Origin: CAYRGC01 sp964423795
GTDB taxonomy: Bacteria > Patescibacteriota > Gracilibacteria > Peribacterales > Peribacteraceae
Assembly (NCBI GenBank): GCA_964423795.1
Contig: CAYRGC010000007.1
Coordinates: 1 to 57,882, forward strand
Reading direction: 5' to 3'
Length of the DNA stretch: 57,882 bases
This document shows, in pieces, positions 42,270 through 49,565 of this stretch. The position numbers and the translations under genes were made by a program. Numbering within the stretch: position 1 is the first letter of the stretch; every line of letters starts with the position of its first letter. The notes under the pieces are model-generated. The model saw only the letters and a program-made list of their open reading frames with translations. It was not told where the DNA came from and made no database searches.

Positions 42270-42782
42270 ATGGAAATCCTCTCCTTTCTCGACGAAAACG
42301 GCATCCGCTACCAGCGCTTCAAGCACGAGGCGGTGTTCACCGTGGAGGAGTCCTCCAAACTCGCGCCGATGCCCGGCGCCGACACGAAGAACCTGTTCCT
42401 CCGCGACAAGAAGGGGCGCCGCCACTTCCTCGTGACCGTCCCGCACGACAAGGCGGTGGACCTCAAGGCCCTCAAGACACTGCTCAAGGCCGATAATTTG
42501 AGCTTCGCTTCGCCCGAGAGGCTCCTCGAGCTCCTCGGGGTCACTCCGGGCTCCGCGACGCTGCTTGGGGTCGTGACGGACCACGCGGGAGCCGTGGAGG
42601 TGGTGATCGACGAAGCCGTCTGGAAGCAGGACGCCATCCAGTGCCATCCGCTGAGGAACACCGCGACGCTCGTGGTGCCGCGGGAGGATATGGAGAAGTT
42701 CCTGCGGCTCACGGGGCACGGGGCGTTCAGGGTGGTGGATGTGCCCGCGCGGACAGAAATTCCAGACCATCAGGAATCGTGA
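42270..42782 (+). CDS. YbaK/ProX-type aminoacyl-tRNA deacylase
   Basis: This 170-residue protein is a stand-alone relative of the ProRS editing domain and probably hydrolyses mischarged Ala- or Cys-tRNA-Pro. The segment TKNLFLRDKKGRRHFLV is the hallmark of the ProX/PrdX branch, and FKHEAVFTVEESSKLAPM is its typical N-terminal stretch. It is preceded at 42219-42268 by a tandem repeat of CCTTTG units. A structured repeat element lies 60 nt downstream. Confidence 0.9.
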   Translation: MEILSFLDENGIRYQRFKHEAVFTVEESSKLAPMPGADTKNLFLRDKKGRRHFLVTVPHDKAVDLKALKTLLKADNLSFASPERLLELLGVTPGSATLLGVVTDHAGAVEVVIDEAVWKQDAIQCHPLRNTATLVVPREDMEKFLRLTGHGAFRVVDVPARTEIPDHQES

Positions 42783-42841
42783 TTTTTCTCGCTGATTGCA
42801 GGCAGATATGCCTGCTCTCGAGAAACGAGGAACGAGACTAC

Positions 42842-42930
42842 GCGCGAAGCCGGGCTCTGCCCGGCTGGAGCGCTACCTTGCCGGAAGGGATGGCCCGCGG
42901 AAGGGGAACCGGAGGTTCCTCTTTCGCGAA
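42842..42930 (-). repeat. Structured 3' element, copy A (after cyclophilin gene)
   Basis: Read on the minus strand, this 89-nt element begins right at the cyclophilin stop codon. It contains the stem AACC/GGTT around TCC, a shared middle (CTTCCGCGGGCCATCCCTTC), and a terminal hairpin GCCGGGC-AGA-GCCCGGC framed by GCGC on both sides. Outer CGCGAA and TTCGCG can pair and close the whole. Copies B (49478) and C (53027) keep the layout with compensatory changes in the terminal stem. Confidence 0.75.
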
Positions 42931-43695
42931 TTATTTCACCTCCACCGTCATCGTGATCGCCGTCGTCGGGCGGTCTTGGACGTCGCGGTCGGCCGCGGCG
43001 ATGGCGTCGACGATGTCCATGCCGGACGTCACCTTGCCGAAGACCGTGTGGCGACCCTCGAGCCAGGGAGCCTCCTTCGTCTGGACGATGAAGAACTGGC
43101 TGCCGTTCGTGTTCGGGCCGCGGTTGGCCATCGCGATGGCGCCGCGCTCGAGCGGGAGGGACTTCAAGGACGCGTTGTACTTGTACCCCTGCTGCTCGTA
43201 GAGCTGCTTCACCGTGAGGTTCGCGAGCTCGGGGGGAACCTGCTGGCCCTGCGCAACGTCCTTCACGGACTTCTTGTCGAGGCCGTAGGAGGAGGCGTTG
43301 ATCTCGTCCTCGAAGGTGGCGCCGAAGAGGCTCTGTCCGCCGGTGCCGTCACCCTTGGGATCGCCGCCCTGGATCATGAAGTTCGGGATGACGCGGTGGA
43401 AGAGGAGATTGTCGTAGAAACCGGCCTTCGCGAGCGTCACGAAGTTCGTGACGGTCTTGGGAGCGGCGTTGGCATCAAGCTCAATCGTGATGTCGCCCTT
43501 CGTCGTGTGGAGGACGACGTTGACCTTCCCCGAAAGGAGTTTTCCGTCGTAGTCCTTCTTGGCCTGCTCGAGTTTTTGCATGGAGGCGTTGGTAGTCACG
43601 GAAACGGGTGGAACGGGAGCGTTGGCATCGGGCTGCTTGCCGCAGCTCACGAGGAGAAAGGCAAGCGCGAAAAGCGGGAGGATGAATTTCACCAT
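42931..43695 (-). CDS. Cyclophilin-type peptidyl-prolyl isomerase, lipoprotein
   Basis: This 254-residue protein is anchored by a lipobox (FALAFLLVSC), followed by a linker and a cyclophilin domain that catalyses proline cis-trans isomerisation in exported proteins. Signature segments are YDNLLFHRVIPNFMIQGGDP and GSQFFIVQTKEAPWLEGRHT. About 50 residues between FEDEIN and AMANRGPN form an insertion seen in some bacterial cyclophilins. ATG 43695 is supported by a promoter with a 9-nt gap. The structured element A starts at its stop codon. Confidence 0.96.
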   Translation of the reverse strand: MVKFILPLFALAFLLVSCGKQPDANAPVPPVSVTTNASMQKLEQAKKDYDGKLLSGKVNVVLHTTKGDITIELDANAAPKTVTNFVTLAKAGFYDNLLFHRVIPNFMIQGGDPKGDGTGGQSLFGATFEDEINASSYGLDKKSVKDVAQGQQVPPELANLTVKQLYEQQGYKYNASLKSLPLERGAIAMANRGPNTNGSQFFIVQTKEAPWLEGRHTVFGKVTSGMDIVDAIAAADRDVQDRPTTAITMTVEVK

Positions 43696-43704
43696 AGCGG
43701 GACC

Positions 43705-43733
43705 AGGGTACTCAGGGCTTCCCGAAGCGGCAA
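43705..43733 (-). promoter_or_regulatory. Promoter of the cyclophilin gene
   Basis: On the minus strand TTGCCG (43728-43733) and TACCCT (43705-43710) are 17 bp apart, with the ATG 9 nt further on. Confidence 0.6.
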
Positions 43734-43808
43734 GAATGCAGAACACCAATCGATGGTACTGCCAAGTTCTTTCTCGATTCCGCGCGTAACGAAAAGCGTT
43801 TTTCGCGT

Positions 43809-44906
43809 TTAACAGGAGATCGCACCGAGCAGAACCGCTGCGACGGCGTCAGCCGCGCCCCGGGACGAGAGGGAGCGCACGCGCTCGGCCATCGATGCGC
43901 GCTTCGCGCCGTCGCCGGCGAGAGATGCCACGAGCGGCACGAGCTCCTCCCGGAGGCGCTCCTGTTCGAGCAGGACGCATCCTCCGCCCTCCGCCGCGAC
44001 GAGCGCGTTTCCGCGCTGATGATCGTGGGCCACGCCTCGCAGCGGCACGAGGATCATGGGGATGCCGCACGCCGCGAGCTCCGCGATGGCGCCGGCGCCC
44101 GCTCGGCTGAGCGCGAGATCGGCGAGCGCGTAAAGGTGCGGCAGTTCCTCGTGCGCGAACGGCACGGACCAGTAGCCCGCGCGCTTGATGCCCGCATCCT
44201 TCCCCGGCCCGGGAAGATGGACGATCCGGACGGAGGAGAGGAGCAGATCGAGCGAGGCGAGCACCGCCTCGTTGAGCGCGGTCGCCCCCTGGCTGCCGCC
44301 GATCACGAGGAGCACGGGCTTGTCGGCACCGAAACCGGTGATCGCCCGCGCCTTCTCCCGGGAACCGGACGTCACGAAGGACCGGACGGGATTGCCGGTG
44401 AAGACGTGACGGGTTGCGGGTTGCGGGTTGCGGGTGACGAGTTGCGAATTTTCGTCATTCATCATTCGCCATTCGTCATTGCCTCTGGGGAAGCCCTCAC
44501 AAACGGCTTTGGCCCAGAGGGCGATGAGGCGGTTGGCTTTGCCACTCACGGCATCGGACTCATGGAGGACCACGGGGACGCCGCGCATCCACGCGACGAT
44601 CGCCACCGGCACGCTGATGCCGCCGCCCTTGCTCAGGACGACGTCGGGCCGGAAGGCCGAAACGACGCGCCACGCCACGGCGAGGGAACGGACGAAGGAG
44701 ATGGGCCGGAAAGGCGTGGGGTTGCGGACCGGAAGCGCTGTGAAGGGGAGGCCGCTTTTCCGGAGGAATTCTGCCTCCTCGGCGCGCGGCGAGCAGACCA
44801 CATGCGCCTCGGCGCCGGGGTCCGCTTTCCGCACGGCTTCCCACACCGCAGCGCAAGGCGCTATGTGCCCGATCGATCCGCCGCCGGCGAAGAGAATGCG
44901 CGGAAT
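43809..44906 (-). CDS. murG: UDP-GlcNAc:lipid I transferase MurG, probable ATT start
   Basis: MurG adds GlcNAc to lipid I on the inner membrane face to make lipid II. The conserved N-terminal loop ILFAGGGSIGHIAP is encoded upstream of the first GTG (44846), so that GTG cannot be the start. No ATG, GTG or TTG exists in frame back to a TAA at about 44960; ATT at 44906 gives IPRILFAGGG, in register with the usual MRILFAGGG, and a 365-residue protein of normal length. Residues about 142-166 (NDEWRMMNDEN...) are a translated dispersed repeat. The C-terminal donor site GGSQGATALNE and RAGAGAIAELAACGIP is intact. It follows ftsW on the same strand. Confidence 0.92.
   Translation of the reverse strand: MPRILFAGGGSIGHIAPCAAVWEAVRKADPGAEAHVVCSPRAEEAEFLRKSGLPFTALPVRNPTPFRPISFVRSLAVAWRVVSAFRPDVVLSKGGGISVPVAIVAWMRGVPVVLHESDAVSGKANRLIALWAKAVCEGFPRGNDEWRMMNDENSQLVTRNPQPATRHVFTGNPVRSFVTSGSREKARAITGFGADKPVLLVIGGSQGATALNEAVLASLDLLLSSVRIVHLPGPGKDAGIKRAGYWSVPFAHEELPHLYALADLALSRAGAGAIAELAACGIPMILVPLRGVAHDHQRGNALVAAEGGGCVLLEQERLREELVPLVASLAGDGAKRASMAERVRSLSSRGAADAVAAVLLGAISC
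44409..44482. repeat. Dispersed tandem-type repeat in frame inside murG
   Basis: GGGTTGCGGGTTGCGGGTTG is followed by TTCGTCATTCATCATTCGCC and another ATTCGTCATT. This is low-complexity DNA unlike the surrounding gene. It is translated without a stop between the two MurG domains. Confidence 0.75.
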
Positions 44907-44956
44907 ACTGGGGATTGGAATACTGGAGCCCCAGTATTCCAGTATTCCAGTACTCC
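44901..44956. repeat. Repeat at the 5' end of murG
   Basis: Copies of GGAATACTGG or its complement CCAGTATTCC recur five times in both orientations, forming a palindrome between ftsW and murG. The element runs into the first codons of murG and coincides with the loss of a standard start codon. Confidence 0.8.
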
Positions 44957-44998
44957 TGCACGGTTAAAGAAAGACTGGCACCGGGCTTGGCGTTCGTT

Positions 44999-46195
44999 TT
45001 ACGTGGTCGGCGAGAACCACCCCCTGCTGCGCATGCGGGAGGAGCGGCGCGCCATCGTCGCCTCGGCCGTGGAATGCATGGAGATATTGAGCAGGATCCC
45101 GACGCCCGCGAGCAGGGTGATGATGGAGGATCCTCCGTAGCTGATGAACGGCAACGTGAGTCCCGTGAGCGGGAAGATGCCGAGATTCACGCCGATGTTC
45201 ACGAGCGCCTGCACCGCGATCCACGTCGTGATGCCAGTCGCGAGCAGGAAGCCGAAGCGGTCGGGCGCCTGCTCGGCGATGCGGTACCCGCGGTACACGA
45301 GGATGGCATACATCCCGAGCACGATGAGCAGGCGGAAAAAGCCGAGCTCCTCGGCCATCGCGGAGAAGATCATGTCGCCCTGCACTTCGGGCAAGTACCC
45401 GAACTTCTGGATCGATTTGCCGTACCCGACGCCGAAGAGGCGCCCGCTGCCGATGGAAATGAGGGCCTGGCAGATCTGGTAGCCGCTGCGCCCCTCGCAG
45501 ATGATCTTGAGCTCCTCCGGCTGCAGGAGCACCGCGAAGAACGCGGCGAAACGCCGGCGCACGTAATCCTGCTGCAGGATGACGGGCAAACCGAGCACGG
45601 CCGCGGCCGATCCGCCCATCACGAGGTGCGTGAAGCGCCCGCCCGCGACGAAGAACATGACGGTCGCGATGGACGAGAGCACGAAGAACGATCCGAGATC
45701 GGGCTGGATCGCGACGAGGAAGGTGCTGATGAGCAGGAGGATGCAGAAGGGCATGAACCCCTCCTTGAACGTGCTGATAAGCTGCTCGCGTTTCTGCAGC
45801 CATACCGAGAGGTAGAAGATCAGCGTGAGCTTGAGGAGCTCGGCGGGCTGCAGCGAAAAGGGACCCATGCGCAGCCAGCTGCGGGACGTGCCCCATCCCG
45901 CGTTGAGGAACGGCATGAGCACGGCGAAGAGGAGGAGGATCGTGAGGATGAAGAGCGGACGGGCCCACTGCTCCCAGAGACGATACGGAATCATGGTGGT
46001 GACGCCCATCACGCCGAGCCCGAGGACCACGTGGAGGAACGTGCGCCACAGGTAGAAGGAGTTGCTGCCCTCGCCCGTGAGACGGGACGTGAGCTGGTAA
46101 CTTTGAAACACGCTCACGCTCGCGATCATCGCGAGCCCGAAGAAGGTCAAACCGACCGTGACGCCCAGAAGCAGAAGATCGATGCGGCGGAACAC
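44999..46195 (-). CDS. ftsW: SEDS-family peptidoglycan glycosyltransferase (FtsW/RodA)
   Basis: This 398-residue protein has about ten membrane helices and polymerises lipid II into glycan strands with a class B PBP. SEDS motifs are SRSWLRMGPFSLQPAELLKL in the first half and GLTLPFISYGGSS near the end; the Asp in AIQPDLGSF corresponds to the conserved loop residue. The assignment to FtsW rather than RodA rests on its position before murG, as in dcw clusters. The start is GTG 46195, with TATCCT (46204-46209 complement) 8 nt before it. A 92-nt repeat-bearing gap separates it from murG. Confidence 0.93.
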   Translation of the reverse strand: MFRRIDLLLLGVTVGLTFFGLAMIASVSVFQSYQLTSRLTGEGSNSFYLWRTFLHVVLGLGVMGVTTMIPYRLWEQWARPLFILTILLLFAVLMPFLNAGWGTSRSWLRMGPFSLQPAELLKLTLIFYLSVWLQKREQLISTFKEGFMPFCILLLISTFLVAIQPDLGSFFVLSSIATVMFFVAGGRFTHLVMGGSAAAVLGLPVILQQDYVRRRFAAFFAVLLQPEELKIICEGRSGYQICQALISIGSGRLFGVGYGKSIQKFGYLPEVQGDMIFSAMAEELGFFRLLIVLGMYAILVYRGYRIAEQAPDRFGFLLATGITTWIAVQALVNIGVNLGIFPLTGLTLPFISYGGSSIITLLAGVGILLNISMHSTAEATMARRSSRMRSRGWFSPTT

Positions 46196-46212
46196 GGAGG
46201 GGGAGGATAGAG

Positions 46213-46293
46213 GAGGGGGTAGGGAATGGGGAATAGGGAATCCAGAAATTCTGGTAACGGGCGACGAGCGACGGGAATTCCCACTCGTCGCCC
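46213..46293. repeat. Repeats and palindrome between ftsW and lspA
   Basis: Short GGGAAT-type repeats are followed by CCAGAA-AT-TTCTGG. A perfect inverted repeat GGGCGACGAG (46259-46268) with CTCGTCGCCC (46284-46293) completes the element. It separates divergent promoters. Confidence 0.7.
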
Positions 46294-46313
46294 GTCACTC
46301 GAAACCTTTTCCA

Positions 46314-46342
46314 TTGGGTCTTCACCCGGGAAAACCTATGAT
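46314..46342 (+). promoter_or_regulatory. Promoter of lspA (leaderless)
   Basis: TTGGGT (46314-46319) and TATGAT (46337-46342) are 17 bp apart. The -10 box overlaps an upstream ATG at 46338, so the in-frame ATG at 46350, 7 nt downstream, is the likely start. Confidence 0.75.
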
Positions 46343-46349
46343 CTCCGCG

Positions 46350-46790
46350 ATGATCCTCCTCTGGTCCTCCATCGCCGCGAGCTTCCTCCTCAGCATGATC
46401 GCGAAGTGGTTGGCTGACTCCTTCCTGACGGAGCGCGTCGCGATCCTCGGGTCCTTCGCGGGACTCCGCTACACGCTCAATCCCCACGTGGCCTTCAGCA
46501 TGAACTTCGGAAGCCTCGAGGGGCCGCTCATCGCCATCGCGCTCGTCGCGCTCTGCGTCGCGGCGTTCAGGACGGCCAAGACGGCGCTCGGACAGATCGG
46601 CTACGGCATCATCATCGGCGGGGCGCTCGGCAACATCGTCGATCGCCTGGGAGACGGGTCCGTGACCGACTTCGTCCAGGTGGGAACGTTTCCCGTCTTC
46701 AACGTGGCCGACAGCTGCATCACGGCGGGAGTCACCGTCCTCCTTCTCGAGGCCTGGAGGGAGTGGAGGGAGAAGGCAAGAAAGGGATAA
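46350..46790 (+). CDS. lspA: Lipoprotein signal peptidase (signal peptidase II)
   Basis: This 146-residue, four-helix membrane aspartyl protease cleaves prolipoprotein signal peptides. Catalytic aspartates are D98 in GGALGNIVDRLGDGSVTDFV and D121 in FNVADSCITAG. The helix-2 segment RYTLNPHVAFSM is typical. In the first helix the family's usual Asp before the conserved Lys is missing (SMIAKWLA). Clients in this window are the lipoproteins at 22213 and 42931. ATG 46338 would add four residues but lies in the -10 box. Confidence 0.95.
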   Translation: MILLWSSIAASFLLSMIAKWLADSFLTERVAILGSFAGLRYTLNPHVAFSMNFGSLEGPLIAIALVALCVAAFRTAKTALGQIGYGIIIGGALGNIVDRLGDGSVTDFVQVGTFPVFNVADSCITAGVTVLLLEAWREWREKARKG

Positions 46791-46806
46791 AAGGTAAAAA
46801 AGGGTA

Positions 46807-46876
46807 AAAAGGGAGGAAAGGTAAAAGGAGTTTTCGCAGGGCACCTTTTGCCCCTTTCCTCCCTTTCCTCCCTTTT
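46807..46876 (+). terminator. Long-stem terminator-like hairpin after lspA
   Basis: AAAAGGGAGGAAAGG (46807-46821) is complementary to 46862-46876, and a nearer copy of the right arm lies at 46853-46866. The right arm ends in TTTT. The loop is long (40-45 nt). The left arm is part of a run of AAAGGGTAAAA-type repeats. Confidence 0.55.
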
Positions 46877-46934
46877 AAACCTCCCGGAACCCCCTTTTCC
46901 TACAACCCGTTCTGGGCTACCATAAGCCTCTCCT

Positions 46935-48197
46935 ATGGACGTCAATTATCGAGTCCGCGGCGGCATTCCCCTCGTGGGGGACGTGAACGTCGGCGGCTCC
47001 AAAAACGCCGCGCTTCCGCTGCTCGCGGCGACGGTGCTCACGACGGGCGAAACGGTGCTCCGCAACGTCCCGCGTCTCACGGATACCCTCGCGATGCTCG
47101 AGATCCTCAAGTACCTCGGCGCCGAGGTGAGCTTCGAGGAAGGAACGGTGCGCGTGCGCGCGGAGAAGATGACGAGTAAGCCGATTCCCGGCGAGTTCGT
47201 GAACAAGCTCCGGGGATCGATCGTGCTCTTGGGCCCGCTCCTCGCGCGCTTCGGCGTCGTCGAGATGGCGTATCCGGGCGGCTGCGTGCTCGGCAAGCGC
47301 CCCGTGGGCGCACACGTGCTCGCGCTGATGCAGCTCGGCGCGCAGGACATGAGCACCGACGAGACGCTGCATCTCCAGGGCACCCTCAAGCCCGGACGCG
47401 TCATCCTCCCCGAATTCTCGGTGACCGCGACGGAGAACGCGATCCTCGCGGCCTCCATCCTTCCCGGCGAGACCGTGATCGAGATCGCGGCGGCGGAACC
47501 GCACGTCCAGGACGTGGAGAAGTTCGCGCAAGCCATGGGGGCGGAAGTGGAGGGCGTCGGCACCCATACCGTCACCGTGCGCGGCACGGCGAAGCCGAAG
47601 GCCGTCGAGCATACCGTCACGAGCGATTACCTCGAGGCGGGGTGCTTCGTCATCGCGGCGCTCGTCACGCGCGGCCGCGTCCGCATCCACGGCGCGGACC
47701 CGGATCATCTCACCTCGTTCCTCGACGCCGTCCGCCGCATGGGCGGCATCTGGAAGTACGATGTCGCGGAAAAGACGCTCTTCGTGGACGGCGAGATCTC
47801 CTCGCTCAACGCTGCGAAGGTCCAGACCATGATCTATCCCGGCTTCCCGACGGACCTCATGGCCCCGATGGGCGTGCTCCTCACGCAGGCCAAGGGCGTG
47901 AGCCGCATCTTCGAGACGCTGTTTGAGGGGCGCATGGCCTACCTGTACGAGCTCGAGAAGATGGGCGCGCACGTCGAGATCCTCAACGCCCACCAGGCCC
48001 TCATCATCGGCCCCACTCCGCTCAAGGGCCGCACGGTCGCGAGCAACGACATCCGCGCCGGCGCCGCGATGGTGCTCGCCGCGCTCTGCGCCGACGGCGA
48101 GACCACCATCACTGACGTCCGCTACATCGAGCGCGGCTACGACCGCCTCGACGAGAAGCTCCGCGCCCTGGGCGCCCGGATCGAGAGGATCAGCTGA
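46935..48197 (+). CDS. murA: UDP-N-acetylglucosamine 1-carboxyvinyltransferase
   Basis: This 420-residue enzyme transfers enolpyruvate from PEP to UDP-GlcNAc, the first committed step of peptidoglycan synthesis. The catalytic K23 lies in VGGSKNAALP and the PEP-binding cysteine C117 in YPGGCVLGKRPVGAH. Cys rather than Asp at this position predicts fosfomycin sensitivity at the target level. The C-terminal half has SDYLEAGCF and DIRAGAAMVLAAL. A TACCAT box lies 11 nt before the ATG. MurB acts next. Confidence 0.98.
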   Translation: MDVNYRVRGGIPLVGDVNVGGSKNAALPLLAATVLTTGETVLRNVPRLTDTLAMLEILKYLGAEVSFEEGTVRVRAEKMTSKPIPGEFVNKLRGSIVLLGPLLARFGVVEMAYPGGCVLGKRPVGAHVLALMQLGAQDMSTDETLHLQGTLKPGRVILPEFSVTATENAILAASILPGETVIEIAAAEPHVQDVEKFAQAMGAEVEGVGTHTVTVRGTAKPKAVEHTVTSDYLEAGCFVIAALVTRGRVRIHGADPDHLTSFLDAVRRMGGIWKYDVAEKTLFVDGEISSLNAAKVQTMIYPGFPTDLMAPMGVLLTQAKGVSRIFETLFEGRMAYLYELEKMGAHVEILNAHQALIIGPTPLKGRTVASNDIRAGAAMVLAALCADGETTITDVRYIERGYDRLDEKLRALGARIERIS

Positions 48198-48258
48198 TCG
48201 ATGGCTCCAGCCCCCAAGCTCTTTCCTCTTTCCTCCTTTCCCGTACTATCTCCCCGAT

Positions 48259-48789
48259 ATGATCACCTTCTCCTCCCTCGGCTCCGGCTCCTTCAAGGTC
48301 GCGGGCACGCCCAAGTCCCTCGTCGTCTTCCCCAAGGACGCCGCCAAGGCGGCCGGCGACTCCGTGATCGTCCTGGCATCCACCCCGCAGGAAGCATCGA
48401 AAAACGGTGTGGTGTCGTGGCCGGGCGAATACAACGTCGCGGGCGTTTCCATCAAGGGCATCGGCCACGATGACGGCAAGCAGGTCTCGTACGTCGTCGA
48501 CTGCGAAGGCGCGCGCTGCGCGTTCCTCTCGGCCCCCCTCCACGAGTGGAGCGACAAGCAGATGGAATTCGTCGGGGACGTCGACGTTCTCGTGATCCCG
48601 ACGACGGACGCCAAGATCGCCCAAAAGCTCGTGGACGAGTTCGACCCGCGCGTGCTCGTGCTCATCCCGGGCAAGGACAACGCCGCGGTGATGAAGCACG
48701 TCGGCGCCAAGGAGACCGTCACCGAGTACAAGCTCAAAAGCTCGCTCCCGGCGGAAGGCCGTGAGTCGGTGGTGCTCGCAGGAGAATAA
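48259..48789 (+). CDS. Metallo-beta-lactamase-like fold protein without metal site
   Basis: This 176-residue protein resembles the shortened MBL-fold proteins related to UPF0173: WPGEYNVAGVSIKGIGHDDG followed by CAFLSAPLHEWSDKQMEFVGDVDVLVIP. The HxHxDH metal motif of active members is absent, so hydrolase activity is doubtful. The end EGRESVVLAGE is family-typical. A TACTAT box (48244-48249) lies 9 nt before the ATG. It follows murA by 61 nt. Confidence 0.8.
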   Translation: MITFSSLGSGSFKVAGTPKSLVVFPKDAAKAAGDSVIVLASTPQEASKNGVVSWPGEYNVAGVSIKGIGHDDGKQVSYVVDCEGARCAFLSAPLHEWSDKQMEFVGDVDVLVIPTTDAKIAQKLVDEFDPRVLVLIPGKDNAAVMKHVGAKETVTEYKLKSSLPAEGRESVVLAGE

Positions 48790-48929
48790 CGCCCGTCATC
48801 CCTAATTATAAAAAGGGAAGTATGTAGTATTTTGTATTTTGGAGATACGAGATACCAAATACCCTTCCCCTCATAGATGTCTTACTGAGTTTTGGAACCT
48901 CCGCTACGGAGATATCATGAACGGGCTTT

Positions 48930-49478
48930 ATGGCCACCGTCTTCATCTTCCACGGCATCGGCGGGCATCCCGGCGAGAACTGGTTCCCGTGGTTGAAGGA
49001 GCAGCTGGAACTGCGCGGGTATCGAGTGATTGTGCCGTCCTTTCCGAATGCGGATCGACCTGATCTCTCAGAATGGTTACGTCATTTTTCAAAATACAAA
49101 AAGGAAGTCTGCTCGGACACAATTTTTGTTGGGCATAGTTTAGGTGGTTCTTTAGCGATGCACATCCTTGAGAGGCTTTCGACGCCTATTGCCAAAACTT
49201 TACTTGTAGCATCCGTTTCAGGAGAAACTGGCAGCACTGTAGACCCCTATATTTTGTCTTTCACGATCACTGACTACGACTGGGAAAATATAAGGAAGCA
49301 TGGAGGCAAGATTTCTATTATTCACTCGAATAATGATCCCTACATCCTGCTTGAGCAGGCCAAAGATCTCGCCCGCGAACTTCAAACGACAGTTTCAATT
49401 ATTTATGGTGGGGGTCATCTAAATGAAGCTGCCGGTTTTCGAAATTTTCCTGCACTCCTCAATCTAATTACTAAATAG
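48930..49478 (+). CDS. RBBP9/YdeN-type alpha/beta hydrolase
   Basis: This 182-residue serine hydrolase has the nucleophile Ser in FVGHSLGGSLA, the acid in IIHSNNDPYI and the catalytic His in YGGGHLNEAAG. The oxyanion region is FIFHGIGGHPGENWFPW. Substrates of the family are mostly unknown. The first 30 codons are GC-rich like the chromosome, while the remainder drops to roughly 40-45% G+C with many AT-ending codons. That suggests a recombinational junction or a recently acquired body. TATCAT with a TTTTGG 17 bp upstream may be its promoter. Element B begins at its stop codon. Confidence 0.92.
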   Translation: MATVFIFHGIGGHPGENWFPWLKEQLELRGYRVIVPSFPNADRPDLSEWLRHFSKYKKEVCSDTIFVGHSLGGSLAMHILERLSTPIAKTLLVASVSGETGSTVDPYILSFTITDYDWENIRKHGGKISIIHSNNDPYILLEQAKDLARELQTTVSIIYGGGHLNEAAGFRNFPALLNLITK

Positions 49479-49565
49479 CGCGAAGGCAGGCTCTGCCTGC
49501 CTGGAGCGCCACCTTGCCGGAGGGGATGGTCCACGGAAGGGGAACCGGAGGTTACCCTTTCGTGC
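49478..49565 (-). repeat. Structured 3' element, copy B (end of comM)
   Basis: Same layout as copy A, with terminal hairpin GGCAGGC-AGA-GCCTGCC in place of GCCGGGC-AGA-GCCCGGC: both sides of the stem changed together. It overlaps the last codons and the TAA of comM on the minus strand and abuts the convergent hydrolase stop at its other end. Confidence 0.75.

Noticed and set aside
43809..44846. GTG at 44846 as the murG start
   Set aside because: It would remove the conserved N-terminal strand and glycine loop that bind lipid I, which are encoded just upstream in the same frame.
46338..46349. ATG 46338 as the lspA start
   Set aside because: It lies within the TATGAT -10 box of a well-spaced promoter, so it should not be in the mRNA; ATG 46350 is in frame 7 nt downstream of that box.
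48259..48789. Active metallo-beta-lactamase
   Set aside because: The metal-binding HxHxDH motif is absent, so only the fold can be claimed.
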